DNA of 63,155 bases from Seiridium cupressi (GCA_036674765.1 JARVKI010000155.1:1-63155); one strand, 5' to 3'; numbered from the stretch's first letter, positions 1 to 12,906 are shown. The notes: generated by a model not told the origin, from the sequence alone. Program-made: numbers and translations.

Positions 1-72
<72 letters not shown>
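1..72. repeat. Poly-C homopolymer at window edge
   Basis: The first 72 bases are an uninterrupted run of C. It is not the fungal telomere repeat (TTAGGG/CCCTAA). It interrupts the reading frame of the ankyrin gene that runs off this edge, so I read it as a sequencing or assembly artefact at a contig end rather than biology. Confidence 0.9.
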
Positions 73-75
<3 letters not shown>

Positions 76-3000
76 CGAACTGAGACTGAAGAGTGATTGG
101 AAATATTCCCAGCTCGACCCTCGGTCAAGGGACTCGGAAAATTTATATCCGATTGCCTGATACAGGCGATGTGCGCTGGTAGCAGGCCCTAACATGGGAC
201 CATGTCGAACGGATGTCGGATACAACTGTCGGAAAGGGTCCGCTCCATGGTCTACAAGCCGTTTGAAATAGGAGCTATAAATGCTGAAAGGTTGATACAT
301 ATTGATCGTCACCAAAGGCGGCAAACCTTCATCGTTCAGCTTATCGGGATCACAAAAGCCGCAGTTGAAGAATAATTCTGCATCATTTGCGTCACAGATC
401 TCGTGATATACAGAGCCCCAGGATTCTCGCATGGCCTGTATGTTCGATGTTTCACCAAGTGTCAAAGCAGCAGGGACTTTGATTCCCTTTTCCATTAAGA
501 GCTCGACAACACGGGCTGCGTGGATATCGAGCACATGGCCGCTCCCGAGTGCCATGGCACTTTTCTCGAGATCTGAGAGATTCTCCAAAGCCAGTTTCTC
601 AAGCCTCTCACGGCGATTCTTGAGGCCTTTTATGAATCGGATCTTACAACTTCGGCTGCAATCCAGCAGCATACTGTGTAGTGCTTTAGCAGGGAGCGTA
701 ATTGCGCAATCGGCGTTTAGTAACATGACGGTGGACTCAGCACAATTACACTTGCGGCAACGTTTCCCTCTGGCAGCCCGGCAGTCCCATGAGCTAGAGG
801 ATATGGCATAAATGATTGCAGTATGTTTCGAATTGTCAGGTTCGTTGAGGGTTTCTTGGTTGGAAACAGCCAACAGTAATTTGAGAGAGGTTGGACGATC
901 GGCGGCGAAGTGCAAAGGTGTTTGACCATACAGGTTCTTCTCCTTCACCATGTGGGGCCACTTCTTTAGGAGGCTTTCGACTTCTTTTGTATTATTGGCA
1001 AGAACCGTCTGGCTCAATGGGCCGCAGCCGAATGTTGCCTCATGTGTTAATAAGCGCGATTCGACCAACGCTGTGCCCGCTCCATTCTTGGTTCTTGCCT
1101 TGCTTTCCACATACATAATTGTACATACCTTCTGCCATGAGAGGCGATTCTCTCTGTATATCAACAGGTGGGATGGCATAAGTTTCATAATAAACACCCT
1201 CAAAACTTTGGGGTAGATAGTCGCATTCCATTTCGGCTAGAAGCATATATTTCTCTTGGGAGAAGACAATTTTCAGAAGTGCAGTAGACCAATCCGTAAA
1301 GTACAACGTCAGTTTCCGAAGGGGTGATCTCATTCTGTGTCAGCGTGGCGAGATAATATAGATTGGTCACTTACCTACCTGCCATAGATATCGTATTGAC
1401 CCACTGGAATGTCGTAGCGGAGAAATCTCTCTAGGAAATCACATGCAATGTTATCGGAATCATTGAAAGATTTCATCGCAATTAACCAAGTCTGAAGAAA
1501 CCATGGGTTTAGTATATTAATTTGTCTTTCAGTAGCATTACTAGGAATTCTAGAGAAACATACCATCTTTAAGATTGGATCCATCAATGTTTGGTTCCTA
1601 CTGTTCACGTCGTTTGGTGACGCCAGGCCCTCACGCAATAGTCTACCAACTTTGGTAAAGCCTGCTTCAAGGATCCGCCGGGCAGCTTCACTGCTGTTGT
1701 GTAAAGCTTTCAAATCCTCGTGACGGAAGAAATCGATCATGGATTCAACAACTTGGAATGCTGGCGCAATCCTTTCGTCCACCGTGGCACTGTAGGTAAA
1801 CATTGGGCTTAAACTCAAGCCCCCAGCACCCGACGTCATCGAGAATGAGATTTGGACTGCTTGCTTGAGAAACCATGCCCCTCCCGTTTTTATCAGCCCC
1901 CAAGTCCGTTTGTTCATTTTTGTAGGTTGAAAATAAGCACAGATTGGAAGATGCCTCTGATACTCAGTGCTGTCAGAATAAAGGTGTATCGAACCATAGG
2001 AAATCTGTTTACGCTGCATCTTCCGTTATGGACGGCAAGTACATCTCGCAGAACGGGTAGTACGGAAGGGTAAAATGCCAGATGCATCAATGCCGTCGGT
2101 TTTTCCATGTAATTTATAGCGCTCTTGGTCCGCAGTCCGCAAGGCCACGGCTTTCTGGCGGCCGTCGGACCCATCGCACAAGTCTTTCAGGATACCGGGC
2201 TTCGAAATAACTCGGCCAAGCAGTGTACTCGGCGTCATCTGTCAGAAAAGGTTGTCAGTAATCCCAGAGAGTCTCAATAAAGTCGACTAAGTTACTGGTA
2301 CTAGATCTTCAATGATGGTGGCTTACGCTGTGATGGTCTTGCGTACCGAATAAATCGGGAAAGATCGCTTGACTTCGCGCAATCCTCACAAGTTCTGCGA
2401 GTTGTTGCTCCTGTGTTATCACTGACTGTTTGATGCCGGCGAGCTCATTCTGGAAAATTGTCGTGATAGAGCCCCCTGTGCGTGCTATGTCATCCCTCAC
2501 AGCCTGATTACCCTGGTGTAGCTGGATTGAGAGAGAATCCGTCCTAAAGGCCAACTCTGGGACGATGCTTTGGACCACATTTCGCACGACTGGAATCTCC
2601 CTACCAATAGCTGACACACCATTGTCAATCGCGGCTATTCCAGACTTGACAGTAAGGAGCTCAGTTGCGCTGCGGGTTGTGGTTGTTTCGATCATTCGTA
2701 AGCTATCGGTGGCTGTGGCAAAGATATCGCTAGAGCAGAATTACTATATGCTGACGCAAACAACATCAGTGAAAATTTCCTACATTCCAAGGCTCTGCAC
2801 TGCCAATTGCAGAACTTCTACTGCTCGATTCAACTTTTCTTCGAGCTGTGATAGCTTGGTTCGATTGAAACTATGGGCTAGCTTCTTCGTTTGTTCCCTG
2901 ACTCTGTCGATAAGATCTGGATTCGCGTTTCCACTGTTCGAGAGCTTGGCTATTAGGGTTTCTAAAGCCTTCAGCTCATCTTCGCATGGTCTCAGGCATG

Positions 3001-3226
3001 CGCTGATTGTCGCAAGCGACTGCTGATGTTGAACCTGCAGGCGGCTGGGAAACCCGTTGATGGCCTCCAGTGTACTCTCTATTATTTGGACATATCTCCT
3101 CGCGGCATCAAGCTCTTCGGCGCGGCACTTGATTGCATCGAGGTACTGGATGATTCCGCTGCTGACTTGCAGCCCGAGGGAAATAAGCCCGGCCACCGAG
3201 GCCGCGACCGAGAACGGATCAGCCAT
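73..3226 (-). pseudogene. PigL_N (STAND-type N-terminus) ankyrin protein, probably broken, 3' end missing
   Basis: The first ATG (3226) opens MADPFSVAASVAGLISLG, the hallmark of the fungal STAND N-terminal domain family (PigL_N, PF17111), which caps many fungal ankyrin or NACHT receptors. Exon 1 ends near 2790 and splices into a helical segment read to about 2309. A further exon follows (2238-2026), then 2019-1375, 1333-about 1110 and an ankyrin-type segment from about 1100 leftwards containing GQTPLHFAAD. The frame continues to base 73, where the poly-C run cuts it, so the C-terminus is absent. A TAA (2026-2028) lies in the same frame as the sequence on both sides and no good intron removes it, which suggests a nonsense mutation. 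The join near 1090-1140 also needs a frame change, by an intron or an indel. Known for the family: cytosolic signalling or allorecognition scaffolds. Function here is inferred only. Confidence 0.6.
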
Positions 3227-3568
3227 GCAAGGCAAAGATGCAATAACAAATGGGAAGGATGTTCATGAAAATAGACGTGGACAACGAGATTCTGCGCTAA
3301 TGAGTTTGATGCTCCCTGTAGCTGGATCGGTTAACTCTGGTGAGAGGGAGAAGAGGAGAGCGGGGTTACTCTCGCGAGGCTCCGAAGCCGCCCAGCTGAG
3401 CTTGTTTGTCTTCGAAACTTGCATATGCGAGTTCCTGACCTATCATAGCTCGACATGCTCACATCTAAGCCGCGAACGGTTACTGGAAGTACGCGCCAAT
3501 GTTATCGAGAAGATCTGCAAGCGGATTGGGGGCCAGAGTACCGCAACCTCACGCAGAGGGCGTGTGTG

Positions 3569-3665
3569 TTAGTTGAGGTGTTCTTGGCCGTTGCGCGAAA
3601 GTGACGTATTAGGTTGGTAATGATGTTATCGTTCAGACGGTTATTTCCCAATATAGCTCCACCAG
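3569..3665. repeat. Dispersed repeat, copy 1
   Basis: This segment shares TAGTTGAGGTG at its left and a core of about 45 bases (GATGTTATCGTT, AGACGGTT, TTTCCCAATATA) at its right with 35584-35676, in the same orientation and with only a few substitutions in the core. The spacing between the two blocks is conserved. It may be a fragment of an LTR or other interspersed element. Confidence 0.6.
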
Positions 3666-3957
3666 TGTCGGAGCCTCGTGGGCCGGGGTTTTTACACATG
3701 ACTATTTTGCCCATCCTGATGGGATTTTTCAAGTACCCTAGGACACAAAGTCAATCCAAATACTCTCCGCGATTTGATATGGTGATAAGACCAGTAGTTC
3801 ACCAGAGTGTAGTATTCGTTCTCGGTTCATTATTGTCTGATATAAACGATATGTATAGGCAGTATTATTCTGCATAAATACACAACGCCATGTACAAAGT
3901 GACTATGATCTCCAAATACCCGGCTACACAACGAACGTGGCAACTCAACAGATCTTT

Positions 3958-6900
3958 CTACTTCGCCCCAGCCCTCACCAAGTCCCCGAACCTAGTCTCG
4001 GCCTTTCCAGCCAACACCATCGGATCCCCAATCTCCACTATCTCTCCCGTATCCATAACGACAACCCTATCAAAGTCCATGATCATGTCCAGCCGATGAC
4101 TGACCGCTATGACTGTATAATCCTTGAACTCGGCCTTGATGATATCCTGCATAACACGTTCCGTCTCGTGGTCCACACTGGAGCTCACCTCATCCAACAA
4201 CAATACGCCGCCCTCTGAGCCGCCACCGCCCATACCCAAGTTACACGCCCGGATACGACGTCTTAGCAGCGCGCGTCCGAGCGACATGAGTTGCCGCTGT
4301 CCGGCACTGAGAGTCCCTGCACTCATGCCCGCATCCAGACCGCCTCGCTCCTGGACGAAAGACCAAAAACCAACAGCTTCGAGCACAGACTGGCATTCGT
4401 CGGGTGTCGAGCCATCGGACGGATCTAGATTGGCCCGGAAAGTGGATCCGTCGGGCAGAAACACGGCTTCTTGAGGCACTGCGATGATGCGTTGGCGTAG
4501 CGCCGGCCGGCTGATGCGGTGGAGCGGCGTTCCGTCAATGATCGCGTTACCCGCGGTGTCGGCGACTGGATCGAGAAGTTTGAGGAGGAGGGCAATCAGG
4601 CTGGATTTGCCGCTGCCGGTACGGCCGCAGATGGCGACTTTCTCCCCCGATTTGATTGTCAGGTGAATGTCGCGAAGGGCTAAGCTGGGCGTGTCGGCGT
4701 TTTCGTCCCCCGCACTACTCATGGTGTTAGTATCACTTGGATTTTGTGGAGCTTGGGGATGCCTGTTTTACTTGTAATCCGCTGATACACCATTGAGTTC
4801 CACGACGCCCTTCTGAGGCCACTCTTCAGGTGGAGGAATATCCTCTTCCTCTCGATCCTCTGGTTTGACGTCTTCATTGAACGTCCTGAGCCTGGCTATG
4901 GCACCGATAGAAGTTTCCAGGGCCGTGTAGAATGTGACAATGCCGGAGAGTGTGTCCCCGAAGCTCATTAGGGTGACCAGGGAAGCACCAGCGAAGCCGG
5001 ACTTGGAATGCAGCAGTACGGCAAGCGTCGTCAGGATGGCTGCCATGAACATGACTACTAGGTCGAGGACGAAGTTCAGCCACGACTGGATCATCAGGAG
5101 GAGATACGCGGGCCGCTGGCTTGAGTCGATCAATCGAACATTCTTTTGAATATCCTCGGCAACAAAACCTGTGACATCAATGTCAGTTTCGAATATGTCG
5201 ACTTATACTATCGCAACGCATCTCGCAGCCGTATTTCGAATATTGATCGCAATGTACATCACTCACCGAAAGCTCTAATAGTCGTAACACCCTTCAGAGT
5301 GTCAAGAAAATGCGTGCTGAGCAAGTACGGATTAGCACAATTAACGACAGGTGCGAGCGATCCATATTGGCGAACTTACTACAAAGGACTCTTTGTCTCA
5401 AGATCTAGGAATCTTAGTTGCCTCGAAGTCCGCAGATAGAATCTCTGCACGATATATAGAAGAGCGCCCAGGAATGGGTAGCTTATAGCCAAGTACGGGG
5501 ACGAAGTAAGCATAATAGCCGCTTGTCCGGCTGCTTGAGCGACCTGCGAGTTGTGTCAGACTAGCAAATGATATTTATTTCCGGAAGCTATCCAAGCGCA
5601 AGTAGTACAGTCACTTTGTACTCTCCATTGACGTCCCCGGCACGGTAAACTTACACAAAACAAGGTGTTCAATGTTGCATCTGGCAGTTCCGTATCGATA
5701 ATGTCAAGGTCTTGGGAAAAGAGATTCGTGACAACACCGGTATCAGTCTTCGTAAAGAAACGTAGTGGTGCTCGAATCAGCGTTCGCAAAGCTTCCTGGT
5801 GGAGGTTCGCTCCAGCTCGTTTCACAGATATGATGAAGAGCGAGACACCCAGCATGAACAGTGATATCATAGCAGAGACTTGAAGCAAGCCGTAGATCCC
5901 GGCATAGTAAGTGGAATTGTGAGTCGGATGTCCCGATTCGATATCATCGGTCCAAAATGTGAGCCCTAGGATACGTAAGGTTAGCCAGAATAGTCGGGAT
6001 ATCGATTGATGTTCTCCTAGCTAGGGTTACGAGGCGTTTTGGGTCCAAACATAATGTTCAATGATAGGAATGACTCACATATTGTCGGAAAGTTCGTGAA
6101 GAATCCCCACAGAGCAGCGAAGAACAAGCAACATGCTGCAAGGAACAGCCCCATGCTCTTGAAGTAATGCTTGTAGATTGTTTTGTCGCCAAATCGTCGC
6201 GATTCGTTCATGACCGGCGCAACAGAAGATGTGTTGGTAGTCGTTGTGTGGAGTAGTTGTGGTTGAGTTCCCTGTACTCTCGTCTGCGATGTTGATCTCT
6301 CGGGCCAAGTATCGCCGTCGGAAGAATCATTCAATCCCAGGCGCTGAACGTACCCTTGGCCGGCCATCAATTGCTCAAAGCTGCCCTGCTCAACAATGGT
6401 GCCCCCTCCAAGGGCGATGATATGATCCGCCGTACGTATGTGTCGGACACTATGGGTGCACAAGATGACCGTAGTGCGTCGCCGTCTGAGCAGTCCATCG
6501 GGACCAAAGACCTGCCGGAAGACCTGCTCCTCAGTGTCCACGTCCAGCCCACTGAAGACGTCGTCGAGCACCAGTAGGTCAGACTGCAAATACAAGGCTC
6601 GCGCCAGCGCTATGCGCTGCTTTTGTCCGCCAGACAGAGTGATGCCATCAGATCCGATATTAGTTCTGTCTCCTTGCGGGAGGGCCGTAAAGTCAAAGGG
6701 TAACGCAGCAGCCTCGATGACCTCGTTGTACCTATCGTTGTCGACCTGTGAGAATCCCACGATATTGTCCTTGATTGAGCCGTTCGAGAGGAATGCTGTT
6801 TGTTCGCAAAACCCAATGTGGGGAATCCTAGTGCTTAAGATCACACTGCCCTCGCTGGAGGGAATCTCCCCAAGTAGTGCCTTACAAAAGGTGGATTTTC

Positions 6901-8910
6901 CCGAGCCGATGGGCCCAACGACTATCGTAAGTGATGACTTAGCCAGTCTAGTGTTTATGTTCTGCAGGGAAAACTTCCCTGCTTCCCATCCAAATCGTCC
7001 GTCCTTGATGACAATGGGGTGCGCTGGGTCCGAGTCTGACTCGGATGAGGCTCCAATTCCTCCTTGAGTCTTCTCAGGATCTCGCTCCATATCAGTAAGT
7101 ACCTGCCGGAAATCCTCGCGAGTCTCGCACTCCAAGAAGGTCTGGATCCGGCCAATACATGCTAGTCCAGAGATGATTTGAGGGATATTTCGAATGATTT
7201 CTGAAAGCGGGTTGGTAAGGAGCAGTAGGTAAGAAAGGCTCGTGAATATCCTCGAGACATTCAAGGTTCCTTGCGCGAATGCGAAGGTCAATGGCGGACT
7301 GATCATCAATGGAGTATAACCAAAGATCGCCGCGATGATGAAGATCCTACGCAGCCTGATACCCGCGGCGAGCTCCTCAACGCGCAGTCTCTGCACAAAG
7401 TCGCCCACGGGAACTGAGAGGCCAGATATCTTGAGGTTCTTCATGCTCGAGATGACTGTGGCTGTCAGACCAACGCGTTTCTGGACCCGGGCCATCCAAA
7501 ACCTCTGAGAGTCTCCGGTGAACCTCATCAGGACAGCTAGGCCGCCGAAGCAGACAACAACAAGTCCCATTGGTACGACAAAGGCGATGCCAATTCGAGT
7601 GTATAACATCCACGCAGCCAAAATGGCTTGGATAATGCTTGCCCACATGTCATGCAGAGACTTGAATCCGACCTTGATTCGCTCCATGTCTGCGCCCATT
7701 AGTGTGAGTGCAGCGCTGTCATCTCCGGTTCCTATACGTGCTTTCGTGGCTTTGATATATATCTCAGCGACTAGTATTGATCTTGCCATGGTTCGCATTC
7801 GATGGTGGAAGTACCTGTACATGGTGTGAGCACTAATCCAGCTGCTAGTTCTTTAGTAGATTGCACTATACCCGCTCAGAGCCGTGGAAACTGCAATTCC
7901 GGAGTAAATCAGGATGCTCGCGCCAATGAAGCCATAGGAGACATTAGCGTCAATTTCGGGCTGCGATAGATGATCTAACAGCTTTTCAATGAAGAAGGGC
8001 TGACAGAACGTGAAACCAAGACGTGCGAGGCGCGGAGCAACAGGGAGGAGAAGAGGCACTTTCAGCGTGCGCGCAAGCACCTTGACCAGTCCATACTTGT
8101 CGCCCTTCATTTTGGCGTAATCCATGTTCCTGGAGAACTCGTCGTGGGTCAGTTTCCCATTCATGGAACTGTCGAGAGGGTAAAGGTCCTTGATTATCAG
8201 GACTTTCCTGTATCCCTCAAGGAACATCTTGTTCAGCCAGAAGAAGACACCCAAGGAGAAAATGCCGCTCGTTTCCTCGGGACTGTGTTCCTTTTCGTCC
8301 CAGCTGATCCATCTAGACTTTCGCTGAGCCTCCAACAACAAAATTCCAGCCTTTAGGGCCATAGCAGCACTGAAAAGGCTGCTGTAGGTCATCTCGGGCT
8401 TTTCATTCGAGGACAGGAACAGTGTCCTTGCCTGGGCCGCGTCCAGGAGGAGAGTCAAGAACAAGTAGCTGTTCAGCAGTACAGACGGCCGTGGGCTTTT
8501 GCTGTGGTCGACCAAACTGAGGGTTATCATGAATAGAGCCGACAAGAGCTTGAGTACCGCAGCGACTATAAACATGCTGGTCACATGGAAGGATCCAACC
8601 GCAACCAAGATGAGAAGCGAAAGCTCAAGACCGACGTAGGTCGTAATGGCGCCCTACCGCTGTCTCGTTAGCTTGAGGAGACTCTCGGTTTTCTGTGTCC
8701 GTGGAGGGAGTGTACCAATTTGATGAGTTGGAAGGCCGGAGCATTCACCACGGTGGGCTTCCGCGCCTGGGAAAGGGTCCGCCATAACGATGTTACGATG
8801 AACAAGACCGAGGGTATGATGGAGAAGAATAGCTGCTCGAACTGCACGTTAAAGTCAAAGTCTTGCTGGTTCAACTGGAGCAAGTTCTCCTCTCCGGTAG
8901 AGAAGGGCAT
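3958..8910 (-). CDS. ABC-C family (MRP-type) multidrug/metabolite transporter
   Basis: This is a full-size fungal ABC-C exporter of roughly 1,450 residues. Exons read in order are about 8910-8700, about 8654-7853, 7822-about 6080, about 5960-5655, about 5545-5395, about 5355-5270, about 5165-4768 and 4722-3958. An N-terminal TMD0-like helical region comes first, then TMD1. NBD1 has Walker A GPIGSGKST, signature LSGGQKQR and Walker B DLLVLDD with Asp in place of the catalytic Glu, as usual for the degenerate site of this subfamily. TMD2 contains FLDTLKGVTTIRAF. NBD2 has Walker A GRTGSGKSS, signature LSAGQRQ and Walker B LLLDE. No disabling lesion was seen. The first ATG of the frame is 8910; in-frame sequence upstream has no ATG, so an additional 5' exon is possible. 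Members export xenobiotics or secondary metabolites at plasma or vacuolar membranes. It is 33 kb from the polyketide genes, so a shared role is speculative. Confidence 0.9.
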
Positions 8911-9767
8911 CTTGGCCTCTGGGCACGCTGGGCACTTCCGATGCAAGCTGATTTCAACGCCGTAGCAATCGCCTTAGCGTTCGAAATTTGCAGAGGGAGC
9001 CCGGCCGGGTTGCGAGGGCTAAATTCCGAGCCAAGGCAGCGCCAGGGAACGAGGTGAGGTAGGCCCGCTTGGAGGCTATTATAGGGAGCGGCAATGGATC
9101 GTTGTTGCGCACAGGATTGAGCGTACAGGAAAGCCTCGTCAGATCACTTGCATCTCCAGTGGGAGTTGGCATTTGGTCCAATGCTGACATGGCGTGACTC
9201 AACGCAATTGTGTTCCGAACTCCGATGAAGCACAGACAGTCATCTAATCTCGTCTCGACATGAGGGTCTCCAGGGGTCGCATGAGCTCCGCCCCGTCGGA
9301 CTGGTCATGCTAGCCAAACGACCTGGACGCGCTAACTCCCCTGGGATTAGTTGGTGAGGCGCAGTACCTGCAGTTCATCTACGCTGGTTTCGCAAATCCC
9401 AGTAAAACGGCGCAGCGCTTCCACTGTCACCGAGTTAATATCAATATACACCGTCACCGAGTGATATCAATACAAACGATTGAGAAATGGCTGCCATTAA
9501 TAATCTCAACGTATAAACTAGGGGTGCACTTATATTTACTCGGTTAATTAAGTAGTTTTATTTTTAATAAAATATGGTTAAACGAGCGATATAGGGAAAT
9601 AATATAAAATATCCAAACTCTTGTTAATTCACCATTCGCTTACTACTTAATCCAGTTGAGCTAATGCGAGACTTCCCGTGGTTGATAAAATAACAATGCT
9701 GGACCAGCGAGGATGGAATCCAAAGTAGTCGCTCCTGGCTCACAAGCAATAACAACGGGAACTACGC
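8911..9767. other. Intergenic, with a short AT-rich patch
   Basis: This is the upstream region of the transporter. No convincing coding sequence was found. Bases 9480-9660 are noticeably AT-rich with homopolymer A/T runs. Confidence 0.5.
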
Positions 9768-10437
9768 CTAGCTCTTCAATTTCCTTTGCACAATAGCTAT
9801 ATTGCTCTGTAGATTGAATGGTACGTTGATTTTATAGGCTGCATGGAAGAAGACAGCCCAATATCTATCGTCGTTTCGAAAGCCAGGTGTCTTCGAGAAG
9901 TCGAAGCGAACTTCTGAGCCGTGGCTGATGCTGCCCACGCCTTCTGCGACACTCATAAAAGGGAGATTGCGGCTAGGGTCGGGATCCGTCGGGTTCTCTA
10001 TCAGACCTGTACCGGCATCTAACACTGGGTTTAACGCTGGGTTCTTCGATCCTAGCAGCAGCCCTAGGCGCTCTGGCTATCTCGACTGGCAGCGTTGAAG
10101 CCTTGACTTCTGCCCGAAGGCAATACTCACTGGCTCTCCGACGGATCAATCAAGATATCGGCAACCCTGCAAAGCGACTTAAAGATCGACACTTGGGTCA
10201 ACAATACACCTCTCTTATCCTAGAACGATCTTGTAGAAGGGCGGCAAGGCTCTCGACTCTATGACGGGCGGTCAGAGTTTTAGTGTTCTTTCGAAATTCA
10301 TCGAGAATACCCGAGGGAAGAGAATGTTGGAACCCGGCCACAAAATCCCCCAATTCCAACTCCTGGATCCAGTGCGCGTCCAGTCCCTGAGGCCCAGGCG
10401 AACGGCAACTTTCGCACCTATAACACCCAGAATCCAA
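9768..10437 (-). other. Possible small spliced gene or gene relic, unrecognised
   Basis: Two open segments (10437-10198 and 10025-9768) can be linked on the minus strand through a plausible intron with donor GTGAGTATTG near 10130. The second segment encodes DRYWAVFFHAAYKINVPF close to its end. I do not recognise a family. It could be a small lineage-specific gene or debris; splice choice and start are unsure. Confidence 0.3.
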
Positions 10438-10719
10438 TAGTCATCGACGATGCCGCCAAATAGAACTGCCCTCCCTCTCCTAGGAATCAGAACATATGGA
10501 GTAGCATGTATGATGATATCAGCCCGGGTCGGAGAGCGATGGTGTTGAGCATGGAACTGTCACAGAGGGATATCTGTGAATGGAATAGCCAACCAGCGAA
10601 TCCTGCGGTAACCCCCACGTAGTGTTTCACACCTTTTTGTAGTCTAAAAACTTTTTTTTCCGAAACGTATTGCTCTAGCATATGTCAGAGGCCTCAGGAC
10701 AAGAGATAGAGTATTATCA

Positions 10720-11253
10720 TCAATCAGACTCGGCAGAAATGAGAATGAATCTACGACTCGCCTTCATCGATCTTGCACGCATTCCAGACCGCGTCCGCGG
10801 CCCAAAGGCCTTCAACCACCACGGCGTCGAAGCCAGCTGTGGAAATAGATCACTGTCGAGGACGGCGCTGCAGATGTTCCCCCAAACAGGATGATCAGCC
10901 ACTAACGCAACGCTAAGCGCAGCTTTGTCGTCGTCTTTGCCTCGTTTATTCCATGCGACCCGTTCATCAGGCGCAAAGCTCACTGTCATGGCTGCATCAC
11001 CCAATTTGTCATAGCCTCCTGATATGCCACAGGCAACGAAAACTCGTATATAATCGCATAAGCAAGTTACCTGTTCACTGGCGGCGGAACTACAGAGGTG
11101 CCAATGCAGTGGCATACGCCATTTACTTAGGGCTGGGTTAATAATGCGAATACAATTTGAAGAGGTCGGCGAGGGAGCAACAAAGGTGAATGCGGGGGCT
11201 TCGGGAAGGGCGAGGTTGAATATCGTAACGTCTGTTGTGTTCGTTCGATGCAT
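10720..11253 (-). CDS. Conserved hypothetical protein, cupin-like
   Basis: A 177-aa open frame begins with an ATG at 11253. The N-terminal half ends in SKWRMPLHWH, resembling the HxH of cupin motif 1. The second half carries a segment around FAPDERVAWNKRG and then VWGNICSAVLDSDLFPQL. From memory, fungal secondary-metabolism loci often carry related hypothetical proteins with this layout, but I cannot name an enzyme. A candidate intron (donor GTAACTTGC, acceptor ATATCAG, 52 nt) would break the frame, so the unspliced reading is preferred. No signal peptide or membrane helix is obvious. Confidence 0.5.
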   Translation of the reverse strand: MHRTNTTDVTIFNLALPEAPAFTFVAPSPTSSNCIRIINPALSKWRMPLHWHLCSSAASEQVTCLCDYIRVFVACGISGGYDKLGDAAMTVSFAPDERVAWNKRGKDDDKAALSVALVADHPVWGNICSAVLDSDLFPQLASTPWWLKAFGPRTRSGMRARSMKASRRFILISAESD

Positions 11254-12095
11254 AGTTTCTGTTGTGGATCAGAGCTTCTAGCTCTCGGCACTGAGTCACG
11301 ATAGGTCAGTCTCATAGAAGTATGGTCGAGATTGAAGTTGAGATTTTGATTGTGAGTTGGCGGCAAGGAATGTCATTAGGGTCGGTGGCCACTCCAGCGA
11401 GACATGGATTGGGATAGGTTTTGATGGTAAATGACGTACAGCAGGCAGAGGCAGGTACATGCGCCGCACAAGCCACCGTCTCTTCAAGTTGGCCATTCAC
11501 CACCGATTCAGCCACTGTCACATTGAGCGATGTGGTATAGCTGCCTGCACCCATTTTAGACAGCGAATTCAGATGCTAGGACCATGGATTAACGCTGATA
11601 AATGCGGGGCGCTTGACGGATCTGACCAGTCAAAATCATTAGTTGGATTGGATTTCGTGCTTAGACGGCTTATTTGACCACATCAGATATGATGGTCATG
11701 CAGATAGCATTATTTAGAGTGTAAATAGACCAAGTTTTGGTTGGACGGGGCCATTCTAGAAAGCGCGCTGATGCCGTTAACCGTTCGTCGGCTACTCGGT
11801 ACCGATGCGCTTACCAAACCCAGTGTGTCCCATAGACACGCTTTACTCGATGAAGTTGCCATCCGGATTGTGCTGCAGAACAGTATCATAGCCGGGACTC
11901 TCATTGTTTCAAAGTAAGCGGCGTGCTTCTACTTAACCCCGTTAAACTCGCTTGCAATCCCATATCACAGAATTATTAGCATAAATATCCGAAGTCTATC
12001 GACAATAAATACTTAGCTAGCTCGATGAACTCAGCAGTCTCAGATCAATCGAAAAGTTTCCAATCGGACGCCGGTATACGATATACGCATACATC
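11254..12095. other. Intergenic region
   Basis: Several short overlapping open frames occur (for example 11312-11554 minus) but none shows family motifs or consistent splice sites. It probably holds the promoter of the short-chain dehydrogenase gene at its right end. Confidence 0.4.
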
Positions 12096-12906
12096 ATGTC
12101 ATCAACAGTCGTTCTCATTACTGGTAAGCACCATCTTGCTATCCGGACTTATACTTGTTTCTGCTAATAGACACCAAACAGGCGCTAACTCTGGTGTTGG
12201 CTATGCGACATCGAAAATGTTGGTCGGCACCTCAGAATGATTCCACATCATCATGACTGGTCGCTCCCTAGAGCGCTGTGAATCTGCCAAAGCTGACCTA
12301 GAGTCAGAAGGCATCAAAGGTTCCTTGTCGGTCATGCAGCTGGATGTGACAGATAAGGAGTCCATACTGAAAGCCGCTGCTAGCGTTGAGCGCCAATTCG
12401 GAAAACTCGACGTTCTCGTGAACAACGCAGGAGTTGGTGGTTTTGAACCCGACATGGGAACGCGCTTCCAGATTTGTTTCCAGACTAATGTCATTGGGCC
12501 GGCTTTGGTATCAGAAGCTTTTAGACCATTACTACTCCAGTCGCAAAACCCCTACTCTATCTTCGTGGGTACCGGCCAGAGATCACTGACGCGGAATGCT
12601 TGGCAACGACCTGCATCTCATGGCAATATTCAAAATGGAGGTGCTTATCAGATCAGCAAAGCGGCGCTTAATATGGTTGCGATACTCGAAGCACGAGATC
12701 ATGGTCCGGACGGCTTGAAAGTGTTTGTAATGAGCCCAGGTTTCGTACAGTCTCATCTACGCGGATCTAGCCATGAGGAGAGAACTGGCTGGGGCCAGGC
12801 TGGGGATCCAGACGTTTCGGGTGGCATCGTCCTGGACATTGTCCAGGGGAAGCGAGATAGAGATGTTGGATCTTTCATTCACAAAGACGGCGTATATCCT
12901 TGGTGA
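12096..12906 (+). pseudogene. Short-chain dehydrogenase/reductase with an in-frame TGA
   Basis: Exon 1 (12096-12123) encodes MSSTVVLIT. A 58-bp intron with donor GTAAGC and acceptor CAG leads to exon 2 at 12182. Together they give the Rossmann motif TGANSGVG, then NNAGVGG and the catalytic pair in GGAYQISKAA (YxxxK). The total would be about 250 aa, a normal classical SDR length, ending at TGA 12904-12906. However, codon 12238-12240 is TGA, exactly in frame between LVGTSE and FHIIMTGRS, the usual beta2 region, and no credible intron removes it. Everything else is intact, so the loss looks recent, or there is a sequencing error or stop-codon readthrough. A downstream ATG (12253) would give a 217-aa protein without the cofactor motif. 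Known for the family: NAD(P)(H)-dependent oxidoreductases, frequent in secondary metabolism. Confidence 0.8.

Noticed and set aside
1..72. Telomere at the left end
   Set aside because: The run is pure C, not a TTAGGG/CCCTAA repeat.
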